Notes under the pieces: generated by a model | The model's input: the letters and a program-made list of their open reading frames with translations, nothing else | Told to the model about the DNA's origin: nothing | The model's database searches: none | Assembly (NCBI RefSeq): GCF_024323335.1 | Contig: NC_066579.1 | Location: 130,805,354-130,869,353, forward strand | Source: Lathyrus oleraceus | Lineage: Eukaryota > Streptophyta > Magnoliopsida > Fabales > Fabaceae | Direction of reading: 5' to 3' | DNA: 64,000 nt | Translations under genes and position numbers: made by a program | In this document: positions 37,016-47,158 of the stretch, piece by piece | Numbering within the stretch: the first letter of the stretch is position 1 | Layout of the letters: the number at the start of each line of letters is the position of its first letter

Positions 37016-37663
37016 TTAGCGAGCTATTATGTTTTTTTTATAGGCGAAGTATTTCTTGACTGCATCTGAGTTCACAGGACGAGTGAAATCCTCCCCATCC
37101 ATAGTTGTAAGTATCAAAGCACCGCCTGAAAAAGCTCTCTTAACAACATATGGACCTTCATAGTTTGGAGTCCACTTGCCCCTGGAATCGGGCGCGAATG
37201 ACAAAACTTTTTAGAGCACAAGGTCACCCTCTCGGATCACACGAGGCTTGACCTTCTTATCAAAAGCTTTCTTCATTCTCTGCTGATATAACTGACCATG
37301 GCACATGGCAGTCAATCTTTTCTCTTCTATCAAATTCAGCTGATCATAACAACTCTGAACCCATTCAACATCAGTCAACTTGGCCTCCATCAAGACTCTC
37401 ATTAATGGGATCTCCACCTCTACTGGGAGTACAGCCTCCATGCCATAAACAAGAGAGAAAGGGGTTGCCCCTGTTGAAGTGCGGACAGACGTACGATATC
37501 CATGTAAAGCAAATGGCAGCATCTCATGCGAATCTTTATACGTGACAACCATCTTCTGGATAATCTTCTTGATATTCTTATTAGCAGCTTCAACAGCTCC
37601 ATTCATCTTGGGTCTATAAGGCGAAGAATTATGGTGTGCAATCTTGAACTCACTGCACAACTC
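37016..37663 (-). pseudogene. pol: Ogre integrase C-terminal half, one internal stop
   Basis: On the minus strand the frame starts mid-domain at the junction with element B, reads FKIAHHNSSPYRPKMNGAVE (the catalytic Glu region), ALHGYRTSVRTSTGATPFSL and KKAFDKKVKPRVIREGDLVL, then a stop at 37208-37210, then the C-terminal DNA-binding part GKWTPNYEGPYVV to the end near 37016. The first two catalytic Asp residues and all upstream domains are missing. The single stop makes it better preserved than element A's integrase. Confidence 0.88.
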
Positions 37664-39493
37664 CAGATGAAGTTTGATTTTCCAGATGAAGACATCATGT
37701 TCCTCAAGATGAAAGACTGTGAAGAGCCAGTTGTTGAGGAGGGACCTGATCCAAACGAAAAGTGGACTTTGTTGTTCGATGGGGCTGTCAACGCCAGAGG
37801 AAGTGGAATTGGTGCTGTCATTACAACTCCAAAAGGTGCCCACATACCTTTCACCGCTCGTTTGACTTTTGAGTGCACAAATAATGAAGCTGAGTACGAG
37901 GCCTGTATTTTGGGTATTGAGCAAGCCATTGATTTGAGAATCAAGACTCTGGACATCTTCGGAGATTCAGCTCTGGTGATCAATCAAGTGAATGGTGATT
38001 GGAATACTCTTCAGCCCACTCTGGTCCCCTACAGAGACTACACGAGAAGACTGTTGACTTTCTTCACAACAGTAAAATTGTATCATATACCTCGTGATGA
38101 GAACCAGATGGCAGACGCACTTGCTACTCTATCCTCCATGATCAAAATAATTCGTTGGAACCATGCTCCCAGGATCGATGTGATGCGCCTTGACAGGGCC
38201 GCATATGTGTTTGCTGCTGAACTGGTAGTCGATGACAAGCCCTGGTATCACGATATCAAGTGTTTTCTGAAGAATCAAGAGTACCCTGCAGGGGCATCCA
38301 ACAATGACAGAAAGACTTTGAGAAGATTGGCAGACAGTTTCTTCTTGAACAAAGACGATGTGCTGTATAAGAGGAACTTCGACATGGTTTTGCTCAGATG
38401 CGTGGACAGACACGAAGCGGACATGTTAATGCAGGAAGTTCATGAAGATTCCTTCGGTACTCATGCCGGCGGACATGCAATGGCTAAGAAATTGTTGAGA
38501 GCGGGTTATTATTGGATGACCATGGAATCAGATTGTTTCAAGTATGCTCGGAAGTGTCATAAATGCCAGATTTATGCTGATAAGGTGCATGTGCCGCCGA
38601 ATCCTCTGAATGTGATGTCTTCGCCGTGGCCGTTTGCTATGTGGAGCATTGACATGATTGGAAAGATTGAGCCGACTGCTTAAAATGGGCATCGCTTCAT
38701 CCTTGTTGCCATCGACTATTTCACCAAGTGGGTCGAAGCAGCGTCGTTCGCGAATGTCACCAGACATGTGGTTGCCCGTTTCATCAAGAAAGAAATCATT
38801 TGTCGCTATGGGATTCCCGAAAGAATCATTACTGATAATGGTTCTAATCTCAACAACAAAATAATGAAGGAGTTGTGTCAGAACTTCAATATTCAGCATC
38901 ACAACTCTTCCCCTTACCGCCCTAAGATGAACGGCGCTGTTGAGGCGGCAAATAAGAACATAAAGAAGATTGTGCAGAAGATGGCCGTCACGTACAGAGA
39001 TTGGCATGAGATGCTACCCTTCGCCTTGCATGGGTACCATACTTCAGTACGTACGTCGATTGGGGCAACCCCTTACGCCCTGGTGTATGGTATGGAAGCA
39101 ATCCTACCTATTGAAGTGGAGATTCCTTCTCTAAGAGTCTTGTTAGATGTCAAGTTAGACGAAGCTGAATGGATTCGGACAAGGTTCAATGAGTTGAGTC
39201 TTATCGAAGAGAAGCGAATGGCAGCCATTTGTCATGGGCACTTGTATCAGAGTCGGATGAAGAGAGCCTTTGATCAGAAAGTGCGTCCTCGTTGTTTCCA
39301 AGTCGGAGATTTAGTGTTGAAAAGGATCCTTCCTCCTCAGACAGATCATAGGGGCAAGTGGACTCCTAACTACGATGGGCCGTATATTGTCACCAAGGTT
39401 TTTGACGGTGGGGCCTTAATGCTTGCAACTATGGATGGTGAAAACTTCACTTCCCCTATGAACTCAGACGCAGTTAAAAAATACTTCGCATAA
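37664..39493 (+). pseudogene. pol: RNase H and integrase of element B, one stop
   Basis: Reads FDFPDEDIMFLKMKD, then RNase H: LLFDGAVNARGSGIG (Asp), NNEAEYEACILGIEQA (Glu), IFGDSALVI (Asp), DENQMADALATL (Asp); all four catalytic positions are present. Integrase follows in the same frame: zinc domain (CHKCQIYADK), a TAA at 38681-38683, core HRFILVAIDYFTKWVEAA, ITDNGSNLNN and NGAVEAANKN (D, D, E), and C-terminal GKWTPNYDGPYIV, ending KKYFA with TAA at 39491. Only the one stop interrupts it, at the same codon where A has TAG. The apparent ORF start at 37526 is chimeric: its first ~46 residues are antisense to element C's integrase. Confidence 0.9.
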
Positions 39494-40150
39494 AATAGAC
39501 CCGCTGGACAGTAAAAAGAATAGTCCAGGCAAAAATGGGCATCCCGACGAACCAAGAAAATGAAAAGGTTCGGGAAAAAATTAGGGATTAAAAATGAAAA
39601 GATCGTACACCCGGTAAGTTGAAAACCTGAAAAGGCAACTTAGGCAAAAATGGGTATCCCGGTGGATTGAAAACCCGAAAAGGGCGATCCAGGAAAAAGT
39701 TAGGGATTAAGCGAATGACTGCGTTCTGAGTTAGTTCTGAATCTCATCTCATGTCGATGACTGGAAATTTTCGAAAGGTAGGAAACAATCCAATCACCTT
39801 TTCAGAAGGCTGATCATCTGGAGGATCTTGAAGACGAGCAAGTCATAGCAGAATTGGAATCCAATAGAAATCCATTTCACATTGCCATTAGATTAATTTC
39901 TGTTTTTATCTTTTGTGCGATTACCTCTTTCCAGGGATTGCTTCCTGATGTAAATGCCTATTCAGAGGCCATTCAATCAATAAAATCATGTTATTCAGTA
40001 TATCTCTGTTTTACTGTTTTGTTTGCAAAAATGACGTCCGAATTTTTGATAAACATTGCATCATGACACATAAGGGCTTTACAGGTACATGCTCAATAAG
40101 CATTTAAAATTACTGTAAATTTTAAGTGCTTTGGATCGTCTATTCAGAAC
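39494..40150 (+). other. Element B 3' UTR, proximal
   Basis: Contains the integrase-proximal repeat block ('gcaaaaatggg.atccc', 'gaaaacc(c)gaaaaggc') at about 39520, 39620 and 39660, as in A and C, then AT-rich sequence homologous to A's distal UTR. A 70-codon ORF at 39854 has no recognisable product. Confidence 0.75.
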
Positions 40151-40990
40151 AGATACCCTCGGGGCATTTCCTTAAAATCCCCCGCAGATGATCGTGAATA
40201 TCTTCCCCAGTGAAGTCGCCAACAGACGAATCTGGTGTCTTATCCCTGCAGAGCTGATCAGAGTGTTGGATTCTTGAATCCCCAGCAGGTTCTCACCACT
40301 GTACTTCCCCAAGTGGTTGTTTCAGAATATACACTCCCCAGTAGAGTTGACAGTGCCAGACTATATATCCCCAGCGGAGTTGACAGTGCCAGACTGTATC
40401 TTCCCAGCAGAAGCGGCTGCTCCTCAGGGTTCGATGCCAGATCGATGATCTCGACGCCAAATCCATGATCTCTTTCCTTGAAGCAGAATCTCGGTACCGT
40501 ATCGGTGTTTGCTTCCCCTGTTGAGTCATCTCTCGCAGATCGTGGTTGCCAGAACCACTATCGCTTTCCCCAACAGCAGGTGTTCAGTGTCTTTCTCTCC
40601 CCAGTCAGAATCTCGGTATTTCGTCATCGCTAGAACACCGTGTGGCGGGTCATTTCCCCACAGAATTCTTTGTGCCGTGCATCTCCAACAGCCTTGCCAG
40701 GGTCCAGAAGATGGTGATCATTTCCCCAGTAGATCCCCTTGCCTCGGCTTGGCATTCTACCCAGCATTTCGCATCCCTGCATGTAGAATCATATTGTATT
40801 GCATCCTCCAAAATCGCGTAGCATTTCCATTTTCATGGAGCATTACACCATTGAAAGATTCAAACATACACATGTAAGCATAAAACATTCTCGGTATCCC
40901 AAGTGATAAGCTAGAAGTTGTTTCCAGTACTCACACTGAAGATTGTTCATGACCCACCTTGGTTATCCCCAGCAAGTGTCATCGGCCCAT
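40150..40990 (+). repeat. CCCCAG-type motif array resembling tRNA-Arg 3' end
   Basis: About fourteen TCCCCAG-led motifs occur in 840 bp. The best are TCCCCAGTGAAGTCGCCA (40204-40221), TCCCCAGTAGAGTTGACA (40335-40352) and TCCCCAGCGGAGTTGACA (40368-40385). The reverse complement of the primer binding site in element F is TCCCCAGCAGAGTCGCCA. Copies are separated by 25-60 bp of unrelated sequence, so it is not a simple tandem repeat. Confidence 0.75.
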
Positions 40991-41037
40991 GCGTCGCCTT
41001 TATTATCATTCCCTATTTCTGCCAATGTTGACAGGCA

Positions 41038-41885
41038 TGAAGTTTTCCGATGTTCAGATCGAAGAAGTTTCCGACGTTCAGGTCGATGCAACTTGTGGCA
41101 TTCAGGCCAGTTTTTCGGTATCCAGACCGAAGTGGCATTCAGGCCAGTTTCCGGTATTCAGACCGAAGTGGCGTTCAGGCCAATTTTCCGATGTTCAGAT
41201 CGAAGAAGTTTCCGACGTTCATGTCGATGCAACTTGTGGCATTCAGGTCAATTTTACGATGTTCAGATCGAAGAAGTTTCTGACATTCAGGTCGATGCAA
41301 CTTGTGGCATTCAGGCCAGTTTTCCGGTATCCAGACCGAAGTGGCATTCAGGCCAGTTTTCCGGTATCCAGACCGAAGTGGCATTCAGGCTAGTGTTCCG
41401 GTATCCAGACCGAAGTGGCATTCAGGTCAGTGTTCCGGTATTCAGATCGAAGTGGCATTCAGGTCAGTGTTCCGGTATCCAAACCGAAGTGGCATTCAGG
41501 CCAGTGTTCCGATATTCAGATCGAAGTGGCATTCAGGCCAGTTTTCCGATATTCAGATCTAAGTGGCATTCAGGCCAGTTTTCCGATATTCAGATCGAAG
41601 TGGCATTCCTGCCAAGTCTTTCCGATGTTCAGATCGAAGAAGTTTCCGACGTTCAGGTCAATGCGACTTGTGGCATTCAGGCCAGTTTTCCGATGTTCAG
41701 ATCGAAGTGGCATTCAGGCCAGTTTTCCGATATTCAGATCGAAGTGGCATTCCGGCCAAGTCTTTCCGATGTTCAGATCGAAGAAGTTTCCGACGTTCAG
41801 GTCAATGCGACTTGTGGCATTCAGGCCAGTTTCCCGATGTTCAGATCGAAGTCATTTCCAGTATTCAAACTGATGAGCGGCATTC
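41038..41885 (+). repeat. 37-bp / 68-bp tandem repeat array, 144-bp higher-order unit
   Basis: The basic unit is about 36-37 bp, GTGGCATTCAGGCCAGTTTT plus CCGGTATCCAGACCGAA, repeated about 20 times. A long variant of about 68 bp inserts GAAGTTTCCGACGTTCAGG plus TCGATGCAACTTGT (near 41068, 41209, 41278, 41641, 41785). Near the end, a composite of one long and two short units repeats with a 144-bp period (41601 versus 41745). Because the unit is not a multiple of three and lacks stops, all forward frames stay open; the 356-codon frame 40943-42013 is a by-product. It lies in the 3' UTR, as tandem arrays in Ogre elements often do. Confidence 0.9.
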
Positions 41886-42133
41886 AGGCCATGATTATTT
41901 CTGTGTTACCATTTATTTTGGTATCCAGTTTAACATTCTTTTTCGGTATTCAGACTGACTCTCACCGTACCAGACGGATTCTTCTTTCAAGACCACCTCT
42001 TTGCCGATTCTGACAGACATTGTTACTTCACTTCACTTCAGTGCAAATTTTTGGGCTTTTATTGTATTCAATCCCTTGATACCTCGAAAGTACGAAAGCA
42101 GCTGCCATCTTCTTTCCGGGTCTCCAGTTGATT
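41886..42133 (+). other. Element B 3' UTR, end
   Basis: Sequence between the tandem array and the polypurine tract, without recognisable genes. Confidence 0.6.
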
Positions 42134-42146
42134 GAATAGGGGCAGC
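42134..42146 (+). other. Polypurine tract (element B)
   Basis: GAATAGGGGCAGC immediately before the LTR start TGTAATACCCC. It matches the equivalent site in C. Confidence 0.8.
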
Positions 42147-43650
42147 TGTAATACCCCAAAATTTACCCTTCATTTTTCCTGGAAAAAAAAAAGGTTAAAA
42201 ATAAATAAATAAATAAAATTAATTAAATAAATAAATAAAATATAACAAATTTTTTTGGACTTGGGTCTCCCTCATTTGAGCCCACTACCCACGAAATCAG
42301 TCTATAAATACTGAAGTTTCAGTAGAGGAAAACACACTGGGAGTTACACTGGGAGATTCACTGGAGAAAGATATTGAGAGAAGGAAACCTAGGAACTACT
42401 CTGCAGCGACCTTCAAGCAGCCCTGAGAAGTTCACTCCGCCTCACACAAACCCTAGTATTACTTTGCAGATCCGGCCGTACCATTCAATCTTAATCAATC
42501 TCTCTCATTAGGTTTGCCATATATCCATCACCTTTATGCCTTTAATTTGAATGCTCTAAATGTATGAGGTATTATGGGTGAATTTGATACCTTTTGATGC
42601 ATGTCCTTTTTGTGAATTTTAATGGCATGATTCATGTGGTTACATTTTGATTTGGGGGCAACCCTTGATTACCCTATCTTTTGGTCCTGTTTGTCTAACC
42701 TTTCTGTTGAGTTTTCGTGAGGGCTCACATACTCTTGCAGGGATACCATCCGGAGGTTTATCCTGATTAATCGTATTGACTGATTTTCTTTGATGGTCTA
42801 GCTGGAGAGATCTCAGGGTTGCTAATCCTTTAATTGCTGTAACTTTGGATCTTTATCCGTGTGGTAATTTTTTCCTGTTCTCGTACTTTATCGCTTTCTT
42901 AGCTGGAAGACCTCGATAGGAGGCAATGTTTGAGCCCCTTGGTGGCATTTTACTTTGAGATACATGTTTTGTGTTTTGTATTCATATCCCCACATGTAGC
43001 GCGGTTCCTTCGTCAAGGACTGCCTGTTTGCTCTCGAGCATCCCAAACCCTAAAACCCATAACACACGTTTACTCCTTCTACTACAGGCGAGTAAGTCTC
43101 CAAAGGTCGAGCATTCGGTAGATTGCGTAGTGACGTCGTTCGTCCAAAACCCAATCCACAACCCCGTAGTTAGCCGAACTACGGCTTGCTCTGATTCTCA
43201 TTCCAGATGAGATACGTAGGCATAAGACGCGATGTCTTAGCGAGCACACATCCCCCTAACCCATAGGTCAGCCGAGCTACGAAGACTCTGATTCTCATAT
43301 TCAGATGAGATACGTATGCAGTGGATGCGACATCCGCGCGAGTCATTTCTCTTAACCTTTTTAGTAAATAAACATATTAGGTAAACCCATACCCTTTAGA
43401 CAAAAACCACAAAAGTGGATCCCGTAGAGTACTATGGATGCGTAGGGGTGCTAATACCTTCCCTTCGCATAACCGACTCCCGAACCCAAGATTTTGTTGC
43501 GAGACCCCGTCTTGTCCTTTCCTTTTTCAGGTTTACTTCGAGCGTTTCCTTTCCCTCCTTTGGGATGAATAACACACGGTGGCGACTCTTCTGTCTTTTT
43601 CTTTTGCTGGTTGTTTTTTTTTTGCGCACTGTATTTTTCAAGTTGCGACA
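42147..43650 (+). mobile_element. Element B 3' LTR, 1.5 kb
   Basis: Starts TGTAATACCCCAAAATTT and ends GTTGCGACA at 43650. It is colinear with element F's 5' LTR (54780-56589) but lacks about 300 bp near the 5' end that F has. An A-rich microsatellite ((AAAT)n, 42187-42250) precedes the TATAAAT box at 42303-42309. A duplicated ~98-bp block carries TACGTA at 43213 and 43311. ORFs in this LTR (for example 43415-43654) also appear in F but show no protein-like features. Confidence 0.92.
42303..42309 (+). promoter_or_regulatory. LTR TATA box (element B)
   Basis: TATAAAT in CTATAAATACTG, about 156 bp into the LTR. It matches the position of TATAAAT in F relative to the shared block 'tctcatttgagycca'. 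Likely core promoter. Confidence 0.75.
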
Positions 43651-46110
43651 ATAATAATTTCATTTTTAATCCAAAAAATATGGGACTTTCACCAAAAATC
43701 TTTAAATATTTTCCTCTTTCATTTTATGAATTAAAATTATTTTTTGGATTATTTTTGATATTTTTCATGAATTAATTGTTTTTATGCACATTTTTAATTG
43801 TTTAAAAATACTTCTGACTTTTCAAAAATCATGAAATTTTTTGTCTAAGATCCTTTGACCTTGTTTGACCTAAGATAAATCTCTTTGCCCTTTATTTGGT
43901 GTTTTGATGAGATTTGAGGTTTTGACCAAAATAAATTAAATTTTAATGCATTTTTAATTTGATTTTTTAATTGATTAATTGTGTAAAAAATATGTTGAGC
44001 CACTTTTATGGTCTTGTGATGTTTGACTATTTGTTTAGGCCTTGGTCAAGATTGATTTGACTTTTATTGGGTTAAAATCATTGGATTTAGGGGATTGATG
44101 AAATGTATATTTCATGTCCCAATATGAATGAATGATTTTAATTTGATAAAATTCCTCTCATGACCAATTTGTGTTTCTCTCATCTCCCCTCCCTCTTCAT
44201 ATTCATTCCCATTCTTTCCAATCCCTTTCATTTATCAATGAAATCTCAAGATCCTAAGGCTAATTGGTTCATCAATAACCTTGTGTTAGATCGACCAATA
44301 CAAGTATGGATGAGATAGGTCCATCCATTTTGATCATTTCTTTTAGTGTGTGGTATGTTTTAGGAGTTTGGTTCATCATACCAAATCTCTAACATGCATT
44401 AGTACCAAAAATTTTATTGCCCTGCCTCAGATAGTTGTGATTTCTACATAAGTCCAATTACGATTGCTCAACATAGCGCTGAATTTTGACCCTAAAGACA
44501 TAGCATTCTAGTAAGTGAGATTGTAAGTATCCCATCTATCATGGTATTGTGTGGAAACTTGGCCTTTTTTTCCTTCCTTTGGAATATGTCTTGGTTAAAG
44601 GATTCATGCTTGTGAATAGATGGTTGAGTGTTCTTCAAAGGTTGACTTAATCAATTAAAAAGCACAACATCACTAACATTTAATTAACCTTGACTAACAT
44701 TTGACTAACTCTTATTAGCTTTGATTTACTTTCAAGCCATTTACTTTATGTAATTTAATTTCTAGTCCTTTATCATTCATTTGCCATTTACATATCATTT
44801 AACCTGTTTATGTTTATGTCATTTTCACTTTACTCATTTGAGCCATATATTATGATTGTATATATTTATTTTTTTTGTATTTTGTTTGTGCTTGTGGTCT
44901 TAGGACCTTAAAATACCTAATAAACAACAAAAACCCTAAAAAATGTTTGTGTGGACTGTTGGGTTGGATCTAATCTTTTGGACTTAGGATTAGGCAACAT
45001 TCCATATGCAAAAGGACTTGGCCAATGCCAACATTTCTGAGACCCAGTTATTGTAATTTGAGCTTTCATCTTATGTAAGCATTGAGATCCACTTGAATTC
45101 ATCTGCTACATGGTCTTGATGCAACTGTTATTTTAACCTCATGCCTAATGCTCTATTCTGAGTTAATCAAGGAGTATTCATCTGATACATGAGAGACAAA
45201 GAAGACTGCTAGCTGTGGGATTTGCTTATTTGGATGTGGCCATCTTTATTTGATGTCTTGATCTTCATGATGTCTGATATTGATAATTGCTTGTTGATAA
45301 TTGCTTGATTCAAAGTCCAAAGGGAAAGTTGGTTTTCTATATGACACTCTTGTATGTCGGATTGCATCCCATTGGTCAGATCTTTTCAACTCTTGACTTT
45401 TAGTTTTATGCTTAGGTTAGCCTCTTCATCTTCTCCCACTTCTTAAATTTCAAAATCTCTCCCCCTTTTCAAAAACCTTCTTTTCTTGTGATTTCAAAAC
45501 TTAGACCTTATTTCAAATTAGAAACTTTGGCCTTATGCCATTGCATTTTTAAACTCTTTTCTTAAATCAAATTTGTAAATAAGTCTTATCATATTGACTT
45601 AAAATTTCAAAATACAAAAAGAACTAACACCCATTTAAACTTTTGGGCCCTTTGTGCCTCTTTTAACTTACATTTTGTTAAAAGCAACTCACCCATTTTG
45701 AAATTGTTACCACGAACTACGAGGTTTTGATCCCTCACTTTTATGTTGGTACGTAGGCACAAGTCTGAAGGTCTTGTCAAACACAAAAATATAATTAATG
45801 AATTCTTTTCTCATCACCACACTCTATTTTTTCTCAAACATCTTTTATACCAAAAACACATACACACATAAAAAAGGGCTCCCTAGGAGTACCTAGGACA
45901 CTTTGGGTGCTAACACCTTCCCTCTGTGCAACCAACCCCCTTACTTGTAATCTCTGGCGTTTTATTAGTTTTAATTTGAAAACTTCTTATCTTTGGGTTT
46001 TGTTCGTACTTTTCCCTTTTCCTTTGGAAACAATAAAAGCACGATGGCGACTCTGGTTTTGTTGACGTTAAACTTATCCATAGTTTGAAGGTCATCAATT
46101 TACCGCTACA
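43651..46110 (+). mobile_element. Element A 3' LTR, second part
   Basis: Resumes A's LTR at 'aatttcatttttaatcc' after element B and ends TTTACCGCTACA at 46110. From 44126 on it is closely similar to the 5' LTR at 7303-9245. TACGTA lies at 45750-45755, 360 bp from the end. Immediately after 46110 the sequence becomes reverse-strand gag of element D, so A had inserted into D's gag. Confidence 0.9.
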
Positions 46111-46708
46111 GGTGCCATATCAACATTGTACTTATGTTATTTGACAAAGGCCTCGCCCAAGTCATTAAAAGTAGTGAATAAGCAGTTGGTCATTGTCGGT
46201 CTGAGTAGTCATGTTTCTAGCATACATGACAAGATGACTCAACGGACAAGTATTCCCCTTGTATTTTTCAAAGTCTGGGACCTTGAACTTCACCTGAATT
46301 TTGGCATTGGGAACTAAACACAGCTCGACAACACTCTTACCAAATAAATCATTCCCTCTTAGAGTAGTAAATGGTTTCCTCGACACGAGGAATATTATGC
46401 ATAATAGGAGGAGGAATGGACAGGACCGGGCTAGATACCGGCATATAAGCAAATGTAGGCGCGTACCCTTCAGGAAAATAATTTGGTGGAGTTCCCCACG
46501 AGAACCCAGCAGGCATGGCAGGAACGAACTGGCTAGAACCCACAGGCACATATGATGAAGTAATATCCGATATGACAGTCCGCTGAGGAGGAGGAGTTGC
46601 AGGAGGCGAAGATGGTTGGTTTTGAGCAGCGATCACATATTCCATCATTGTCGTGAGTCTAGAAATTTCATCCTTCCACTCTATGTTCTCTTGTTCAAGA
46701 TGCTCCAT
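46111..46708 (-). pseudogene. gag: Element D gag N-terminal fragment
   Basis: The minus-strand start at 46708 reads MEHLEQENIEWKDEI, equivalent to A's gag start at 13299, through a Pro/Ser-rich region to IPRVEETIYY. About 75 bp present in A is deleted, shifting the frame; the sequence continues GNDLFGKSVVELCLVPNAKI and DNDQLLIHYF, then a stop within the region matching FVKQYKYN. It ends at 46111 where element A inserted, just after the VDMAP-equivalent. Only the N-terminal third of gag remains. Confidence 0.85.
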
Positions 46709-47158
46709 TCTTTTCAGTTGATTAGCTCAGGTGTTATAGTGATGAGTCAGCTTGGATGATACACATAAGAAGAACTAATAAGACACCTTGCGGAAGAAAC
46801 CTGTTATGCAAATGATGCATGAAATGCAATGTTTTTTATTGATTTTAATTTTAAGGAACATATGAAGTCTCATTTGCAAATACTTTTGAATTAGTCATAA
46901 CAATAATCAATAATAACAATTCAATTGACCATATAATCTCTTTTTATTCATAAGATTTGGAAGGATTACACTGAGTACAACTTCAGAAACCAAAATACAA
47001 ATACAAGAGAAAAGAAAAACATCATCCTATGGATCCTTAGCAACTGCATCAGATGATCTGGCTATGGGAGCATACTTTCTAAGGATGCGTCAAATCTCAG
47101 ACTCAAAAGACGTCTTTATCTGATCCTTCTCGAGGAAAAGTTGATCAATAATCTTCTT
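46709..47158 (-). other. Element D ORF1-gag spacer
   Basis: Equivalent to 12998-13298 in element A. AT-rich, with no recognisable coding sequence apart from the eroded tail of ORF1 near 47030-47158. Confidence 0.6.

Larger units (their letters stand above)
29281..37663 (-). mobile_element. Element C: reverse Ogre, 5' part deleted
   Basis: Reading on the minus strand from right to left: the integrase catalytic region (from 37663), integrase C-terminus to 37016, a 3' UTR with the same repeat families as A and B, a good polypurine tract (34181-34193) and a 4.9-kb 3' LTR (29281-34180). Everything 5' of integrase is missing, cut at the head-to-head junction with element B. C sits inside A's 3' LTR. 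Its LTR belongs to a different subfamily from A's, with only some blocks conserved. Confidence 0.85.
37664..43650 (+). mobile_element. Element B: forward Ogre relative with short LTR, 5' part deleted
   Basis: Begins abruptly at the junction with C just before RNase H, and continues through integrase (to 39493), a 2.65-kb 3' UTR, polypurine tract (42134-42146) and 3' LTR (42147-43650). The LTR is close to that of element F and unlike A's apart from the terminal motifs. The downstream flank is A's LTR (43651 on), so B was inserted in A's 3' LTR; the candidate target copy is ATAAT at 43651-43655, whose partner was lost with the 5' half. Confidence 0.85.
7303..46110 (+). mobile_element. Element A: forward Ogre retrotransposon, nested and decayed
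   Basis: Parts in order: 3' portion of the 5' LTR (7303-9245), primer site (9255-9272), leader, ORF1 (11570), gag (13299), protease (15230), intron (16543-16795), RT, RNase H and integrase to 20259, a long 3' UTR, degenerate polypurine tract, and a 3' LTR split into 27295-29280 and 43651-46110. Without inserts the internal region is about 12.3 kb, in line with known Ogre elements. Inserts are a 1.44-kb element at 9531, a solo LTR at 20641, and elements C and B inside the 3' LTR. The two LTR copies remain closely similar over about 1.9 kb by eye, although indels of tens of bases are visible. Coding regions carry many stops, so it is non-autonomous now. Confidence 0.85.

Noticed and set aside
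37526..38683. A domesticated RNase H gene with a novel N-terminus
   Set aside because: The N-terminal part is antisense to element C's integrase and the join is a rearrangement breakpoint; it ends at the stop inside B's pol.
40204..40221. A tRNA-Arg gene or tRNA-derived SINE
   Set aside because: Only the 3'-terminal ~18 bases resemble tRNA-Arg; no A box, anticodon arm or poly-A tail is present.
41038..41885. Possible CRISPR-like array
   Set aside because: Units are contiguous without unique spacers and the context is a plant retrotransposon UTR.
40943..42013. A 356-codon ORF as a repetitive host protein gene
   Set aside because: It is wholly made of the 37/68-bp tandem array in an Ogre 3' UTR; other frames are equally open, and there is no coding bias or start context.
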